Under the pieces are notes generated by a model, which did not search any database, was not told where the DNA came from, and saw only the letters and a program-made list of their open reading frames with translations. A stretch of 64,000 nucleotides of DNA from Isoetes taiwanensis (Eukaryota; Streptophyta; Lycopodiopsida; Isoetales; Isoetaceae): the NCBI GenBank assembly GCA_021234155.1, contig JAJEKV010000094.1, forward strand, positions 436,284 to 500,283. Reading direction: 5' to 3'. The first letter of the stretch is position 1. Each line of letters opens with the position of its first letter. Shown in pieces: positions 33,221 through 44,929 of this stretch. The position numbers were made by a program, and so were the translations under genes.

Positions 33221-33337
33221 GAAGAAAAAAAGATTTCTGATTTAAAGAACCCTTGTACCCTTTTTTGGTCAATCAAAACAAGCTTATTTGATTGTTTCGA
33301 CCGCTACAACATTACTTGATTGTTTTGATTGTTTCAA

Positions 33338-33880
33338 CACCACACTACCACACCCCCACCATTACTCCACCACACCACATCATACCACCACACACCACAC
33401 ACACACCACCACCACCACCACCACCACACACCCCACACACCACCACCACACCATTCACCACACACCACATCCGCTCGTGAATATGATAGTTGGTGTATGG
33501 TCTATGGTGTATGGTGTGTGGTGAATGGTGTGGTGTGTGGTGGAGTGTGTGGTGGGGTATGTGGTGAATGGTGTGGTGTGTGGTGGGATGTGCCTGCTCG
33601 TGAATATGATAGTTGGTGTATGGTCTATGGTGTATGGTGTGTGGTGAATGGTGTGGTGTGTGGTGGGGTGAGTGGTGGGGTGTGTGGTGGGGTGTGTGGT
33701 GAATGGTGTGGTGTGTGGTGGGATGTGCTCGCTCGTGAATATGATAGTTGGTGTATGGTCTATGGTGTATGGTGTGTGGTGAATGGTGTGGTGTGGTGGG
33801 GTGTGTGGTGAATGGTGTGGTGCGTGGTGGGATGTGCCTGCTCGGGTGAATATGATAGTGTGGGGCATGGTATGGTGCAT
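33338..33880. repeat. Strand-switching AC/GT minisatellite
   Basis: 33338-33472 is (CAC/CCA)-rich. From 33473 onward the same sequence class is on the other strand (GGTGTG-rich). The second part is built of units starting 'ctcgtgaatatgatagt' at about 33474, 33598, 33732 and 33842, each followed by 'tggtgtatggtctatggtg' and variable runs of 'tgtggtggg'. Long open frames on both strands (His/Thr-rich minus, Val/Trp/Cys-rich plus) are repeat artefacts. The G-rich strand has many GGTG/GGG runs with G-quadruplex potential, and the two halves can fold back on each other. Confidence 0.95.
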
Positions 33881-34442
33881 GGTTTGGTGGTATACACACC
33901 CTAACAGCTTTAGTGTTCATTTCATGCGATGGTATTGTTCAAGAGGTTTCCGACCAACATCCGTAAATTTTTGGCGATGCTTCAGATGCTTCAAGATGCA
34001 TTTAAAGAAAAAATACTCAACATATTTTCCTATTGGTCACCGGTTACCATATTTTGTTAGTGTGCAGATCATAAATTCTCGCACCTTGAAATTCCTTTGT
34101 TGGCTTTAATGTTTGTTTTGGTATACTATTTCAAGAATTGTACTTTGCATTTTATAATTAATGACAAAAACCGCCATTAACTTGAGTTGCACCAAAAACT
34201 TGAGTTGCAAACTAAGTACCAAACATGTTTCTTATATCTATACGTAAAGGATAGAAATAGTTCGCTTAACTAAAAGAACAAAGGAAACTCGTGAGAACAA
34301 GAAAAGCAAAAAAAATAGTCACAACAAATTGTAGAGAAGAGGAGTTCTCATTTAATGAAAAAGCTTTACAAAAAATGGAGTCACAAGGACTATTGCTTCG
34401 TGGTTTAATTAAAAGTTTTACAAAGAATAGTCACAAGGACTA

Positions 34443-34814
34443 TTACCAAAAAAATTGAAACCGTGGGATTACAAAAAAACAAGGCTTGATCTTCGTGCCA
34501 TCTTCAAATTTTATATATGAAGGTCGCCCTCCATGGCATACATCTTCATTTCGAGGAGTCGCCCTCGCCGAGGTAAGCCTCATGCACCCACTGATCACCC
34601 GCAACGGCTTACACCGATGATCCATGATGAGCTTCTCCACCTCGGTGGAGTGAACTTCGCCGATCAGAATCGGGTGGCCTCCTGAGGAAGACACGGATTC
34701 TCCTGAGGAAGACACCTGATTCTCCTGAGGAAGAGGAGGACCGTGGCCGGGCGGGGAGGAGCAGCACAATGGTCGGGATAGTGTTCCCATGAGTGTGGTC
34801 TTGAACTTGGCCAT
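34443..34814 (-). CDS. Hypothetical 123-codon frame
   Basis: It starts MAKFKTTLMGTLSRPLCC with ATG in a plant-like context (ccATGgc). It contains a short duplicated Ser/Gly segment (SSSGESVSSSGG, from three repeats of 'tcctgaggaagacac') and ends in PCFFVIPRFQFFW. No domain is recognised. A pyrimidine-rich leader lies upstream (34815-34870), and a TATA-like 'tatttatatatg' on this strand lies about 240 bp further upstream. Length, start context and leader make it one of the more gene-like orphan frames here, but it could be a transposon remnant. Confidence 0.3.
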   Translation of the reverse strand: MAKFKTTLMGTLSRPLCCSSPPGHGPPLPQENQVSSSGESVSSSGGHPILIGEVHSTEVEKLIMDHRCKPLRVISGCMRLTSARATPRNEDVCHGGRPSYIKFEDGTKIKPCFFVIPRFQFFW

Positions 34815-35361
34815 GGCGGTGAAGGAGATGGACTAATGGGGAAGGAGGAAGGAGATGGCTAATAGACGATGGGGACTAAATGAAGCTACAAGCAGAATTT
34901 TGGGAATAAAAGGGATGTTTGCATGCATACGATTTTGTTTTGGGAATTAGGCGTAAGAGGAAAGGGATGTATCCATGCATACGATTTCACACCCTAGCAC
35001 AACCCTAACACAAAGTTAGCAATATCCCACATGCATATATCACAAAAAACGCACACATATATAAATAGGGTTTTGTTTATTATTGATAAGTGTGGATAGA
35101 GATTTAGATGTTGAAAAGTTATGGCTCACCGGGCTGTAATCTTCAATTACAAAGCCGTCATAACCGGCCCAAGATGTAATCCTAGTCCACCCTTTTTTAG
35201 TAATGGGCTCAAATATCCCACATGCATTCAATGTTCCTCAACAATTGCCAAATCAACAAATTGCCAAATCAACAAATGCCAAATGAATGGATTATGTTAA
35301 GGCATATTGTGTGCCTATGCATATTGTGTTTGGTAAAGCGTGAGTCAACAATATAGAGATA

Positions 35362-35616
35362 ACAAGGAATATTCCTTATTATTTTGAAAGGAATATTCCT
35401 TATTGCATTGAAAGGAATATTCCTTAGCTTAGTTATCGTGAATATTCCTTATTACCTTCAAAGGAATATTCTTTAGTTTGTTTAAGTGCACCCATAGTTA
35501 CAAGGAATATTCCTATTATTTTGAAAGGAATATTCCTTTTGCATTGAAAGGAATATTCCTTAGTGCCTAGTTATCTATCAAGAATATTCCTTATTACATT
35601 GAAAGGAATATTCCAC
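35362..35616 (+). repeat. Array of ~10 GGAATATTCC palindromes in two ~130-bp tandem units
   Basis: The palindrome 'aaggaatattcctt' or a close variant recurs about ten times (near 35364, 35389, 35413, 35435, 35461, 35501, 35525, 35547, 35582 and 35602). The first five and last five form two tandem units of about 130 bp with matching linkers ('attattttga', 'gcattga', 'agttatc'). Each core contains GAA-TA-TTC, the two-pentamer core of heat-shock elements (nGAAnnTTCn). Spacing is irregular (about 20-40 bp), and there are no unique equal-length spacers. Confidence 0.92.
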
Positions 35617-37985
35617 ATTGAGTATAGCCCTTTCCTTTGAGCTAGGCTTGTGGGATATATGCCAAAGATCAACCATTGGCCAATTGGGTCGAAAAAGAGG
35701 ACAAGGGGGATAGATTTTGAGAAAAGGATGTTGAACAAATCATTGGCACAAATCATTGGTTAAGGAACAAATCATTGGCATGGTACGAGCCATATCGTAA
35801 AAAAAGGGAGAAGGGAATAGACAGGATAAAAATTCCTTTTTACCCGTGGTGACCGGGTTGATTCCGATGGCGGAGGAGATCGAACGACTAGATCACAATC
35901 CATATCCCCAATTCAAATGCAAACTCACCGGGCGACCCGATTCTTTGAGGAGATCAATGCCAACAGTGGAAACCAATTGAACTTACACTAAGTATAACAG
36001 CCTTTGAAGTATATAAACATTATATTAATGTTTGTGTTTTAATCTGTTCACATTCTCGACATATTCAGTTTGCAAGTCCATGCCTTAGTGCATAGAAAAG
36101 TTACTTCAACAACAAAGTTAACGATTACAGTAGATTCTACAATCTCCTCGCAAATTTCCCAAAGAACATTTCATGCCAATAGTTAGTCGGGCTCATATGC
36201 ATAAGATGTACCTTTAATCTTATGTTTGACTGCTCCAATGGAAATCTCACCCCACTTATCGACTCGATGGACAAGAACTTTCTTTCCTTGAATAAGCCCT
36301 CAGACTTTGATGGCAACCAGAATCAATTCAAAGTAGTTACCAGCTATAACTTCATTACCACAATAAAATTCATTTCCATAGTCATCCTTGGTGTCTTCTT
36401 TCGAGGGCATGTTTCACTTCTCAGTAATCGATGAGATAATAAGGGACCCTTTCATAATTGTCCGGGATGTGAATGATGCAAAATAATCTCCAACCCCGCA
36501 CCGCCTCATCCACATTGTCCACGCCATTTGCCCACAAGTCCTCTCGCCAGCATCTATCTTCTTCAACATTGTCCCCGCTTTGTAGGCTCTAGTTTTCTCA
36601 ACTCCCACCGCCACAATGATCAGATTCTCACAAGCAGCCAATCAAAATTGATGCATGCCTTACAAAAACATGAAAGAGATCTACACATTAACTTTGTTGG
36701 ATCATTTGGATCTATGGATGATACGCAATGAAGAGATTGCACCCCTTTCACCGAGCACATCAAATCTTTGGGAACGGCCAATGTCGACACCTTCCAAAAA
36801 TACCCTTTCCACATCGTAAACTTTCTTTCAAGAACCTCACATGCGCTTCGTGATTTTTTATCACTTTCCCATCCTTTTTTTTTTTTGTTCTCACCGAGCC
36901 ATAGTTTGGCTATGGCTCCTTCTCCGGCCATGTGTGCCCTTCCCATGTCCCGAGCCAAAGAAATTCCAAAGCAGCATTCTGATCTTATGCTCTTGATGAT
37001 ACCTAGTTACATGATAGAAAGCTCTTTCTCGACTTGAATTGGGTCGCACCCGTCGCGACCAAACTAAGTGGTATTTCATATGACCAAAGACCATTTTCTT
37101 TTTCAGCCAATTGAGGTGCATCTTTGAATGCTTTTTGTACAAAGTGAGTATCATGTGTTTTGTCATCCAAAATAAAGAAGTGCACACATTTCCTCATTTT
37201 ACCCTCGTACCTTGAACATCGCGATGTGGACCAATATGTCGATTTGTTCATTGTACCAATGTTGTGCTTGAATCTCGCTGAATGGCTTCAAAGTATAATT
37301 CTCCGAGAAATCAACAACCGATAATACGGTATCATCACTGAAGACTCTTCATGGATTCCTTTGAATTGTTTGCTCGCCAATGTGCCACAAAGTTATGATA
37401 TACAAACTTCGACATATGATCAAACATGTTATCCAACATATTACCGAGCTGCCTTTTCTTGTCAATTAGCTTTAGTCTTCGTGGAAGTTCCTTTCTTCGA
37501 GGGCTCATTAACGTAACCATAGACTTGCCAATCAAGCATTTGATCAATCTGCCCCTTGTATTCTCTTGGACACAACTCAATTAATTGTTTCCCACAATTT
37601 CCACAACTGATTTGATACATTGTAGCTTATGCCACTGCTGCCTCAAATAGCCGCTCATCACATACCATAGCCCTCCAAAATGTGCTAACATTATCAAATG
37701 TCTTGTCCTTCGCTTGACATATTCCAAAGATGAGCTTCGAGATGCACACACACCACAATTGCACTAACAATTTTCATGGAGTCTTGATCTCATCAAATTA
37801 AATGCCCGCTTGTACAGATCTGATTGCTCATGTTTCACGAACAACATGTGTTTTTTTTCCTTAGCTTTCTAATGCAAGAAGGTTTTAAGTATTCAAATTG
37901 CCTAAGCCCAATCCAACCTCTCGATACCGATCCACAAAATTGAATAATTCACCAGAAATTACAAAGGAAATAAAATTAGTCACCT

Positions 37986-38010
37986 CATTACATTACATTA
38001 CATTACATAC
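37986..38010 (+). repeat. ATTAC pentamer run
   Basis: 'cattacattacattacattacata' is a short (ATTAC)5 microsatellite within the upstream part of the transposase-like gene region. Confidence 0.9.
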
Positions 38011-38165
38011 AAATCTTTTACATATTCAAGACCCTAAACTCCCACACATACATGTACATTCTCGACATGAATTTTATTTCATTTACTATGAAGTCACATA
38101 ATTTTTTTAACAAACAATACATCTCCACACTAATTTCTTCTTAGTTATCACCACATCTACAATAC

Positions 38166-38262
38166 ATCCATCCGTAATATACATGTAAACAAATATACAT
38201 CCGTAATATACATGTAAACAAATATACATCCGTAACATACATGTAAACAAATATACATGTAA
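38166..38262 (+). repeat. Tandem 29-bp repeat, three units
   Basis: 'atccgtaatatacatgtaaa' plus 'caaatatac' is repeated three times with one T/C change, ending in a partial fourth unit. The minus frame reading YMYITDG/YGCIFVYM-type peptides is a product of the array. Confidence 0.93.
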
Positions 38263-39639
38263 TGTTGCCATGAAATAATTTGACATTTCCATGTAGAACA
38301 ACTAGGGCATCGCATCTACATTATATTCAAAAAGTAAAGAAATCGTTACAAACCTTACATCAATGTTACAAAATAAAAGACATCTTTATTCTCGCCAAAA
38401 AGTAAAGAAATCTACAAACTTTACATTCTTTATTCTTCAAAAACAAGATGCAATTACAAACTAAATTACAAATGCATTCGTAATGTCAATATATTGAATT
38501 GGTTGTGTCCTCTTCTTCATGACATCTCTAATTTTTGGTGAAACCTTTGAGTTATCTAACCAAAACCGAAAGCAACCATATCCTTCATAGCCCCGATCTA
38601 TCGTATTTGTTCTTGATTTCGACCGCTAATGCCCACGATTTGTTCCACCTAGTGACATTCTTTTCCTTCTCTCGACTACTAGTTTCATATTTCTAGGATG
38701 TATTTTCAAAGAACTTAGTCGCTAGTGAAGTCTTCTCAGTAATTCTCCTTCCTCTCCAACCACCATAGATAGTACGTAATGCTTTGCGCAAGTCCGCCAT
38801 TGCTATTTGCATTTTTGACGCCTTGAGGCCATCCTTTAAATTCTTTTACCAGATCTGTTTTCACGATAGCCTCTTGAGGCCTTCCAATGACCTCGGCTCA
38901 AATAGGAATTGCAATCTTTTGTCCCCGCACAATCTTCTTGCAAATATACTTTGCTGCTTTTGAGTCAAATTAGATACCTCATTCATTATGAGATTTACGT
39001 AAGCATTCACCTTTCTTCTAATTGGCTTTGTCACGTGATCCACCCCTACAAACCCTCTCTGCTTCGATTTTCTTTGCCCGCTTGTAATGCTTTCCTAAAC
39101 TTCATCAATGAGAGGATTGAAATCAACCCGATGTCGACCTCGGCGCTTGCATGAGAGTCCAATCCTTCTTCCATAGTTTCTTCTTCAACCGGTGCTTTAA
39201 GACATCGATCCATTCTCAAAAAGGGGATACAACATCCTCGCACAAGAAATCGATTATTAACCGTATTTGTACTACCGCTTGAAGGGATTTGTATTATCGC
39301 TTTGAAGGAAAGGGATTTCAATTTGTTCAAGATACATTTGTTTCTTGAAATGCATTCGATTTAAGAGCAGCCTATAATCGATTCGCCAAGTTTTCGTTGA
39401 GGTAGAACCGAGCCATGTTTGATCGATTGAGTAAAGTTCAAAATGTGCGCCAAAGTTTTTTTTTTTCCTCAAGATATTTAGATTTTATTGATAGAGAAGC
39501 TAGTACAAGATTTCGGGAGGATTTGGTATAATTATGGAGAATATTGTAATGCGGAACCGCCTTTATTAATGATAGGCAACTCCATGTAAAATTCAAAATG
39601 TACATTACAAACACTTTAACCCAGCTCAAATTTTTACAT

Positions 39640-41340
39640 CAATATACAAAAAATTCAATCACCCTTTCATGCTTCTACCCTCTAAAAAACGTAAGGTCGA
39701 TTTGAACTCCTAGGCGATCTCCCCGAACAAGCCGGGCTGAATGTCGGGCCATGAAGCGTAAGTTCAAGAACTGGGTACTTCAATCTCCCTCAATGCCACG
39801 GAGCCGGTATCCACCTATGGGGCTTCTTCAGCGAGGAGGCAAAATTAGAAAGACTCTTACCCCGGCCAGGATCTGGTTAGCGCCTAGGACTCATCCTTCA
39901 CGATGTCGCTTGTAGTCGCTTCCCAATTTGTTTGGGGTACTTTTACGCTTTCTTTTTTATTCTAAGAGTGTTGAGTTGGTCAACATCCCGCTTGACTTGG
40001 TTCTCTCTATCCGGGCCAGCCTTCCCTCTATGCATGCCGCTTTTCCATAATAGACGGTCCTCCTTTTGTATCTCTATGTACTTGTCCTACGAACCGGGCA
40101 TCTCTAGTTCATGGGTTGCGTGGACCTCCGGGCGAAGGTATGCGAGATAGTTCCTTCCAAATGACACTCTGGTCTCCTCGTCATAATAATAATGGGGTAT
40201 GGTGAAAGCACATCCTCCTACAACAAATTCTCCATCTCCTAAATAAATGTATTGCTCGCGTCTCTAACCTTTGGATCTCCACTTGCACCTCTTGTGCATC
40301 GCCTATTATAGCCATGTCCATAATCCACAGATCTCTACTCGGCAGCCTTCCTCATCATTGCCCGCCACATTTGGGGGTAATAGTGGACTAGTGTCATGGT
40401 TTGATCTCGCTACTCCACTAGTATATACTTTTGCCAACCGCATTGAGTTTAAGCAATAACCGCCCGCTAGATGAAAAGCGTGATAAGGTATCTAACCTCC
40501 TACTCTAAAATGTTGGACCAACTGCCAAGAAAAAGTTCGATCTTCTCGATCTCCAAAGAAGGTTGCATCCAAGTTCAGCAAAAATTTGGATAATATCAAG
40601 GGTCTCATAGCTCGGGTTTGTGTAGTGCGAGCCATGGCTATGGAGGCGGTGGGTAGGTGCCTATGTACCTGAAACAAGGGCTGATGCTTACATGGCGCAG
40701 GCAAGCTCGGCTATGGCGGTCAACTCCGGACGGATGGTCAAGCCCGGCTATGGCATAAGGAAGCCCGGCAAGTACGCTGGATCGGTGGAAGGAAGCTTGA
40801 AGTACGATGGCTATGGCGTAAGGAGAAAGCGAAGAGAAAGCACAAAAAAGGGGAAGGGAGGAAAAAACGCCTCAAAATTTAAATCCTAACCTTTTCTTGT
40901 TTTTTCTTTCTTTATTTTCTAAATATATATAAAAAAATTTATATGGCAGACGCATATAGGATGCCGTGTAGGGGGCTTTTGGTTCTTAAGTCTCAATTCT
41001 GAGACCATCTTTCCCCCTACGCCACCTTAAGCCTAGGGCTGAAATGATGACACCTAGTGTGCCATCCGATGGAATCCTATCTAATTGGAGTGTTCCTGAT
41101 GTAATGGGGCAAGAATCCCTTCATCCGAGCCTCTTAAAACAGTTATGGCCTCCAGGAGCAAGAGACCTAATTCTTCCAAGACTCAATAGGGTCTGACGTT
41201 TATATGCTACAATCTACTTTCTAATTTATCCATTCTTCACGCATTTAGGATAAATAGCATACTACATATGGATTTAGGATAATATCCTACATTTAAGATC
41301 CACTACTAGCTAATCAATCTAATGAGTTAGAATATGGCTA
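39640..41340. other. GC-richer region with unassigned frames
   Basis: 39.7-40.9 kb is richer in GC than its surroundings. It contains a Gly/Lys/Arg-rich plus frame (40692-40889, with repeated 'gctatggcg' phrases coding G-Y-G) and a partly overlapping minus frame (40704-40492). It lies between the transposase-like gene and the LTR/PBS at 41.37 kb and could be the internal leader or gag region of that minus-strand LTR element, but no gag or protease motif was found. Confidence 0.25.
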
Positions 41341-41369
41341 GGGCTATGATCCAAATTACCAAAATCATG

Positions 41370-41380
41370 GCTCGATACCA
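41370..41380 (-). promoter_or_regulatory. Retrotransposon primer-binding site (initiator tRNA-Met), damaged
   Basis: The plus strand reads 'gctcgatacca' directly before 'ttgtgacgcc'. The common plant primer-binding site on the element strand is TGGTATCAGAGC, i.e. GCTCTGATACCA on this strand. The sequence differs only by loss of the TG of CTG. Position right at the LTR edge supports the call. Confidence 0.7.
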
Positions 41381-41381
41381 T

Positions 41382-41611
41382 TGTGACGCCCACCTAATCT
41401 ATGTGATGCTCCCATCGTGATAAATACAGAAATTCCCTCCCATGGCAACTCCATCACCACCGAAGACCCTCCATCCGACTAGGACTACACGGCCATTCGT
41501 CCCACGCTTATGGGGAATCCTATATAGCTTAAAGCGCATATACATGTTAGCACCGACAAACAATACAAATAATAATCTTCTATATATATATAGTAATAAT
41601 GACATTTTAGG
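41382..41611 (-). mobile_element. LTR (5' LTR of a minus-strand element)
   Basis: It begins TGTGACGCCC just outside the primer-binding site and probably ends near 'atgaca' at 41611, giving TG...CA ends and a length near 230 bp. It shares an ordered set of blocks with 14470-14670. The element's interior would lie at lower coordinates; no reverse transcriptase or integrase of LTR type was recognised there, so the element is deleted, nested or non-autonomous. Confidence 0.55.
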
Positions 41612-41614
41612 ATA

Positions 41615-41690
41615 ATCTCAGGCGCACTTTTTGGCCGCTGATTTTTTCATTTTATTTTGGTTCATTGGATTTTCGGTTTTTATTCCTCTC
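41615..41690 (+). repeat. Dispersed ~160-bp repeat family, partial copy 4
   Basis: 'ggcgcactttttggccgctgattttttca', followed by 'ttggttcattgg', matches the 3' half of the family (compare 7078-7125: 'agtgcaccctttatgggccg'). Confidence 0.45.
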
Positions 41691-41825
41691 GTGTGGCTTT
41701 TGAAATCGACCGCTAGGTTTTACCAGTTGCAATAGTTGATTTGATTTGTATTTAGTCGGATTTGCACCGCCCGCTAGGTTTTAGATTTGCAATACATGGG
41801 CAAACGCAGGGAATGGAATGGTTCA

Positions 41826-44575
41826 TGGTCGCTTATGTCTTCGAATGGACAGATCGCGGACCGCTAAAATAGTCCGACCTCGCCGATGGCGGCCCGATCC
41901 GCCGTGATCCGGGCCGGGCAAGGATTTGTGAAAGGCAATCGGCTACAAGAAGGGCACAATGCTCTGATCTTTGCCGCACCTACAGCTTCGCTATAGCATA
42001 TGCCTCGCATTCAAAGGTAAATTTTTATGATGTTTTGGGCTTTCTTGCATGAGAAGCCGATGGCGGCAATGTTCACATAGGTAAAGCAAATCGCTCGATT
42101 GTAAAATTTTGATTAGGTCTTTAGGCTTCGATGAATTTGCCTCAATTTTGACAGTAACTGCCGTGGTTTTATCGACATTTCATCTATATCTATTCGATGC
42201 AGGTGCATCGGGCCTAATTCTTTCCGACAATACCCGATAGGTGCTCTCAAAACTTTAGCTATGGAGCAAGAACCGTGGTTCATATTCTTTACTCGCTGTG
42301 GCTTCTTGGTGGGTTTTTTGTTCCCTTATCTTTAAGGTACTTTTTTGGTTGCGCCTATTGAAAACTAATATAGCTTTCTCGGACCAAACGGTTCTTGTTG
42401 CTTATTGTATGGGGCATGGATAAATCTCATTTCATTTCATTTCTATACTGTGGAAGCCCATGCTAGATGATTATGTAATCTCTATTCAATATAGCTTTGG
42501 GGAATGCTTTGTGATGTTTTGTTTGCCAAATGAGTCCATTTATTAGAGCAAATAATATATAGCTAGGGCTGCATTGCACTTTCTAGATATGTGCCCCAAA
42601 AATAAAATAACAAATAGAACATTGAAATTTATGAAACTTTTCTCCAAATGGTTCAAAGTATGGGGTGATGTGATACTTCTTTTCTCAAATTTATCTTCTT
42701 CCTTATCCTCTATGCTCTTTGTTGTACATTTTTGACCCATAGAGAGATTTGTAGGAGCAGTTGGAGGTTAGCCGAGGTGTGCATATTCATCCCTCCTCAG
42801 ATACCCGGATGATGTGGTACTCATATCCTCTTCCCTCAAGGTCGCCAACATCATTTATTGGCACCAAGGGCCATTCAATCCTTTTCCAAGAGGTGTAACC
42901 ATGAAAGTTTTGAGAAGAATATAGCAAAAGAAAGAAAAAAAACATAAGCAAATATTTAAAAGAGAAAAACAGGACTCGATAAAATCATGCTTTGAGCCCG
43001 CTAGGAAAAAAGACAAAAGTTTCCTAATTTCAAAGTTCCAGCTTTTGTTTTTCTCATTTTTATGCACGTATCTAGAGGGTCGCAATGCTCCCACCATATA
43101 TGATAATTGTCAGTAGTAAATCTCATATACCCAAATGGTCTCTCTTGAACATTAATATAATCTTTCTTTATCTTTTTGACCTCTCTCCTTTGGCGGTGGC
43201 TATGGTGCTAACCCTAGCAACCCCATTTACCTGAATGAATGTCATCCACAAATGATCCAAGAGCCACCCACCTTTTTTCGGCCTACCTTGTCCACTTTTG
43301 GACTACCAATTTAGTCTTTTTCTCGTCCATTTGTCGTTCCTACTGTTGGGACCATTTCTTTTCCTTAACCTCACAATTTGACCTTCTCCTTTGCCAAAAC
43401 CATCCTCGTCTTTGTTCGGAATGTATGAAGATTCTTCGATCGTTACACCAAGACAATTGCCAACTTCTAGCTCTATTGGAACAGAACTCCTTACTCGGGC
43501 TTTCGCTGACCCCAGCATTTTGTGCTTCAACTCGAGGTATTTGAATGAACTGTTAGCATGTGTTTACATTTACTAGAGACAAATGACAAATCTTAGGGCA
43601 AAAGCTGCAAGCATCGAGTTCAACAAATCAAAGTTGCCTAAATTGAGCAATTACAAAACAGCTTGGGATGGAAAACGCCAGCGCACACTAACAAATGGGT
43701 GGAAGTGGTTAGGAAAAACAACTTTTAGAGCCGCTTAATGATGTGAAACCACCATTTCTGAGGAAGAAAGAAAGAAAGAAAGAACGAAAGAAAGATTTAT
43801 TAACGCCTACGTAAGACCCGAAAGGTCTATGAGACCATAACACATACGTAATTCAAGGACTCCGTGAGGAAAACCCTTCTCATATCTAAAATATACAAAC
43901 AAAAATATTAATTTAACGTAACTTATAGTGAAAATATAAGAATCTGCTCAAGTAGGGTTTGATGGGGATAGCCCATTCGCTCCTCGTGGACTACCGCAAG
44001 GTAATTTATAATACCCTTTCTTGGCTTGCTTTGATGCTTGATGCTCGGCCTCTTTCGAAAGACCTTTTATGTTTCATGACCACTGATCGCTTTATCTTCT
44101 TAGAGCGATGCTGCCAAAGTCACCCCTAGAATCGATACTTCCTCTTCGTGGATGCCTCCAATATCATCTTATCATCGCTTGACTCGGATGAAAAGAAATT
44201 AGTTATTTCGCTTGCTTCAGCACGTTGGATTCTTTTGTTTGAGAATGTTTCTCCTTTCTAGGATAGTTTTATATACAAAGTGAGATACATATTTCTAATC
44301 GTAATATTCTATCACCGTCATAGAGATGTGGGGTCTCTAAAAGACAATGATATCTGCCTCTAATGATGTAGTAGGTTGGGGTAAAAATAATGTTCCACTC
44401 AGCCATGTTTAAATCGCACATTGGGCATTCGATCTTCATGACTAATATTTTTTTAAGCCCTACCAACCTCAATCTCCAAGTGGTGAAATGACACTCTAAA
44501 CCGCCCCATAGAGTATCTCACTTTATTCGGCAGATCAATATCCAAATATCCGTGCCTTTTACGATGAAACCATCT
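41826..44575 (+). repeat. Second copy of the ~2.75-kb direct repeat, CTG/CAG-depleted
   Basis: It is colinear with 1-2809. Typical pairs, first copy versus this copy: 'gacctgctaa'/'gaccgctaa', 'ttctggattg'/'ctcgattg', 'ggctgtcaacatc'/'ggtcgccaacatc', 'tgcagctattg'/'tgcgcctattg'. Sequence without CTG/CAG is almost unchanged over long runs. It includes the LINE RT scrap (about 42780-42905), the GAAA tail (about 43770-43795), the 3' hairpin (near 43815) and the LINE C-terminal Cys/His segment (44575-44270), all with extra frame breaks relative to the first copy. Confidence 0.92.
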
Positions 44576-44929
44576 CACATATATTTAGGAAGTTCCCCAA
44601 AGGAAAGATGAAGAAGTCCTTTTCAAAGCCAAGGCATCCATTCAATGCATTCTTAACTTGAAGGTATGTTATGATATATCCAATCGTGATGAGACAAGAG
44701 TTAAGAGAGCATATGCGATGCTCGAAATGAACATAATAGACGTAATTTTAGAAGACTGCTCAAGCACTAATCGGACATAAGTTGTATATATGGAGATCTA
44801 TTAAGAAGGTAGGTTTGTAAGACAATGTGAAGAATGAATGACGCAGATAAAAAAGATGGCTACACGATTGATTTTTATGACATGCCTTTTTAGTCAATAA
44901 TATATTCGGGGTCTTCAGATTTGACTATT

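Larger units (their letters stand above)
36600..39330 (-). pseudogene. Transposase-like gene (SENY / HGKG-type), broken
   Basis: Minus-strand blocks in order: N-terminal charged pieces (39330-39046 and 39043-38861); a Cys block (CGNCGKQLIELCP, ~37600); then MFDHMSKFVYHNFVAHW (~37430-37370); LSVVDFSENYTLKPF and QAQHWYNEQ (~37310-37235); KCVHFFILDDKTHDT (~37190); FYHVTRYHQEH (~37020); and WNFFGSGHGKGTH (~36970-36925), with a charged C-terminal helix. The D-F-S-E-N-Y block, a middle D/Q-F-K-S block and the HGKG block resemble an RNase H-like DDE transposase family known to me only as uncharacterised eukaryotic proteins. Frame changes occur between most blocks. Superfamily is unnamed here. Confidence 0.55.

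Noticed and set aside
33329-33920. Long His/Thr-rich (minus) and Val/Trp/Cys-rich (plus) reading frames up to 191 codons
   Set aside because: They are translations of an AC/GT minisatellite open on both strands, with no start context or non-repeat sequence.
35362-35616. CRISPR-like array
   Set aside because: The repeats are 10-14-bp palindromes with variable, partly repeated linkers, in eukaryotic DNA without cas-like genes.
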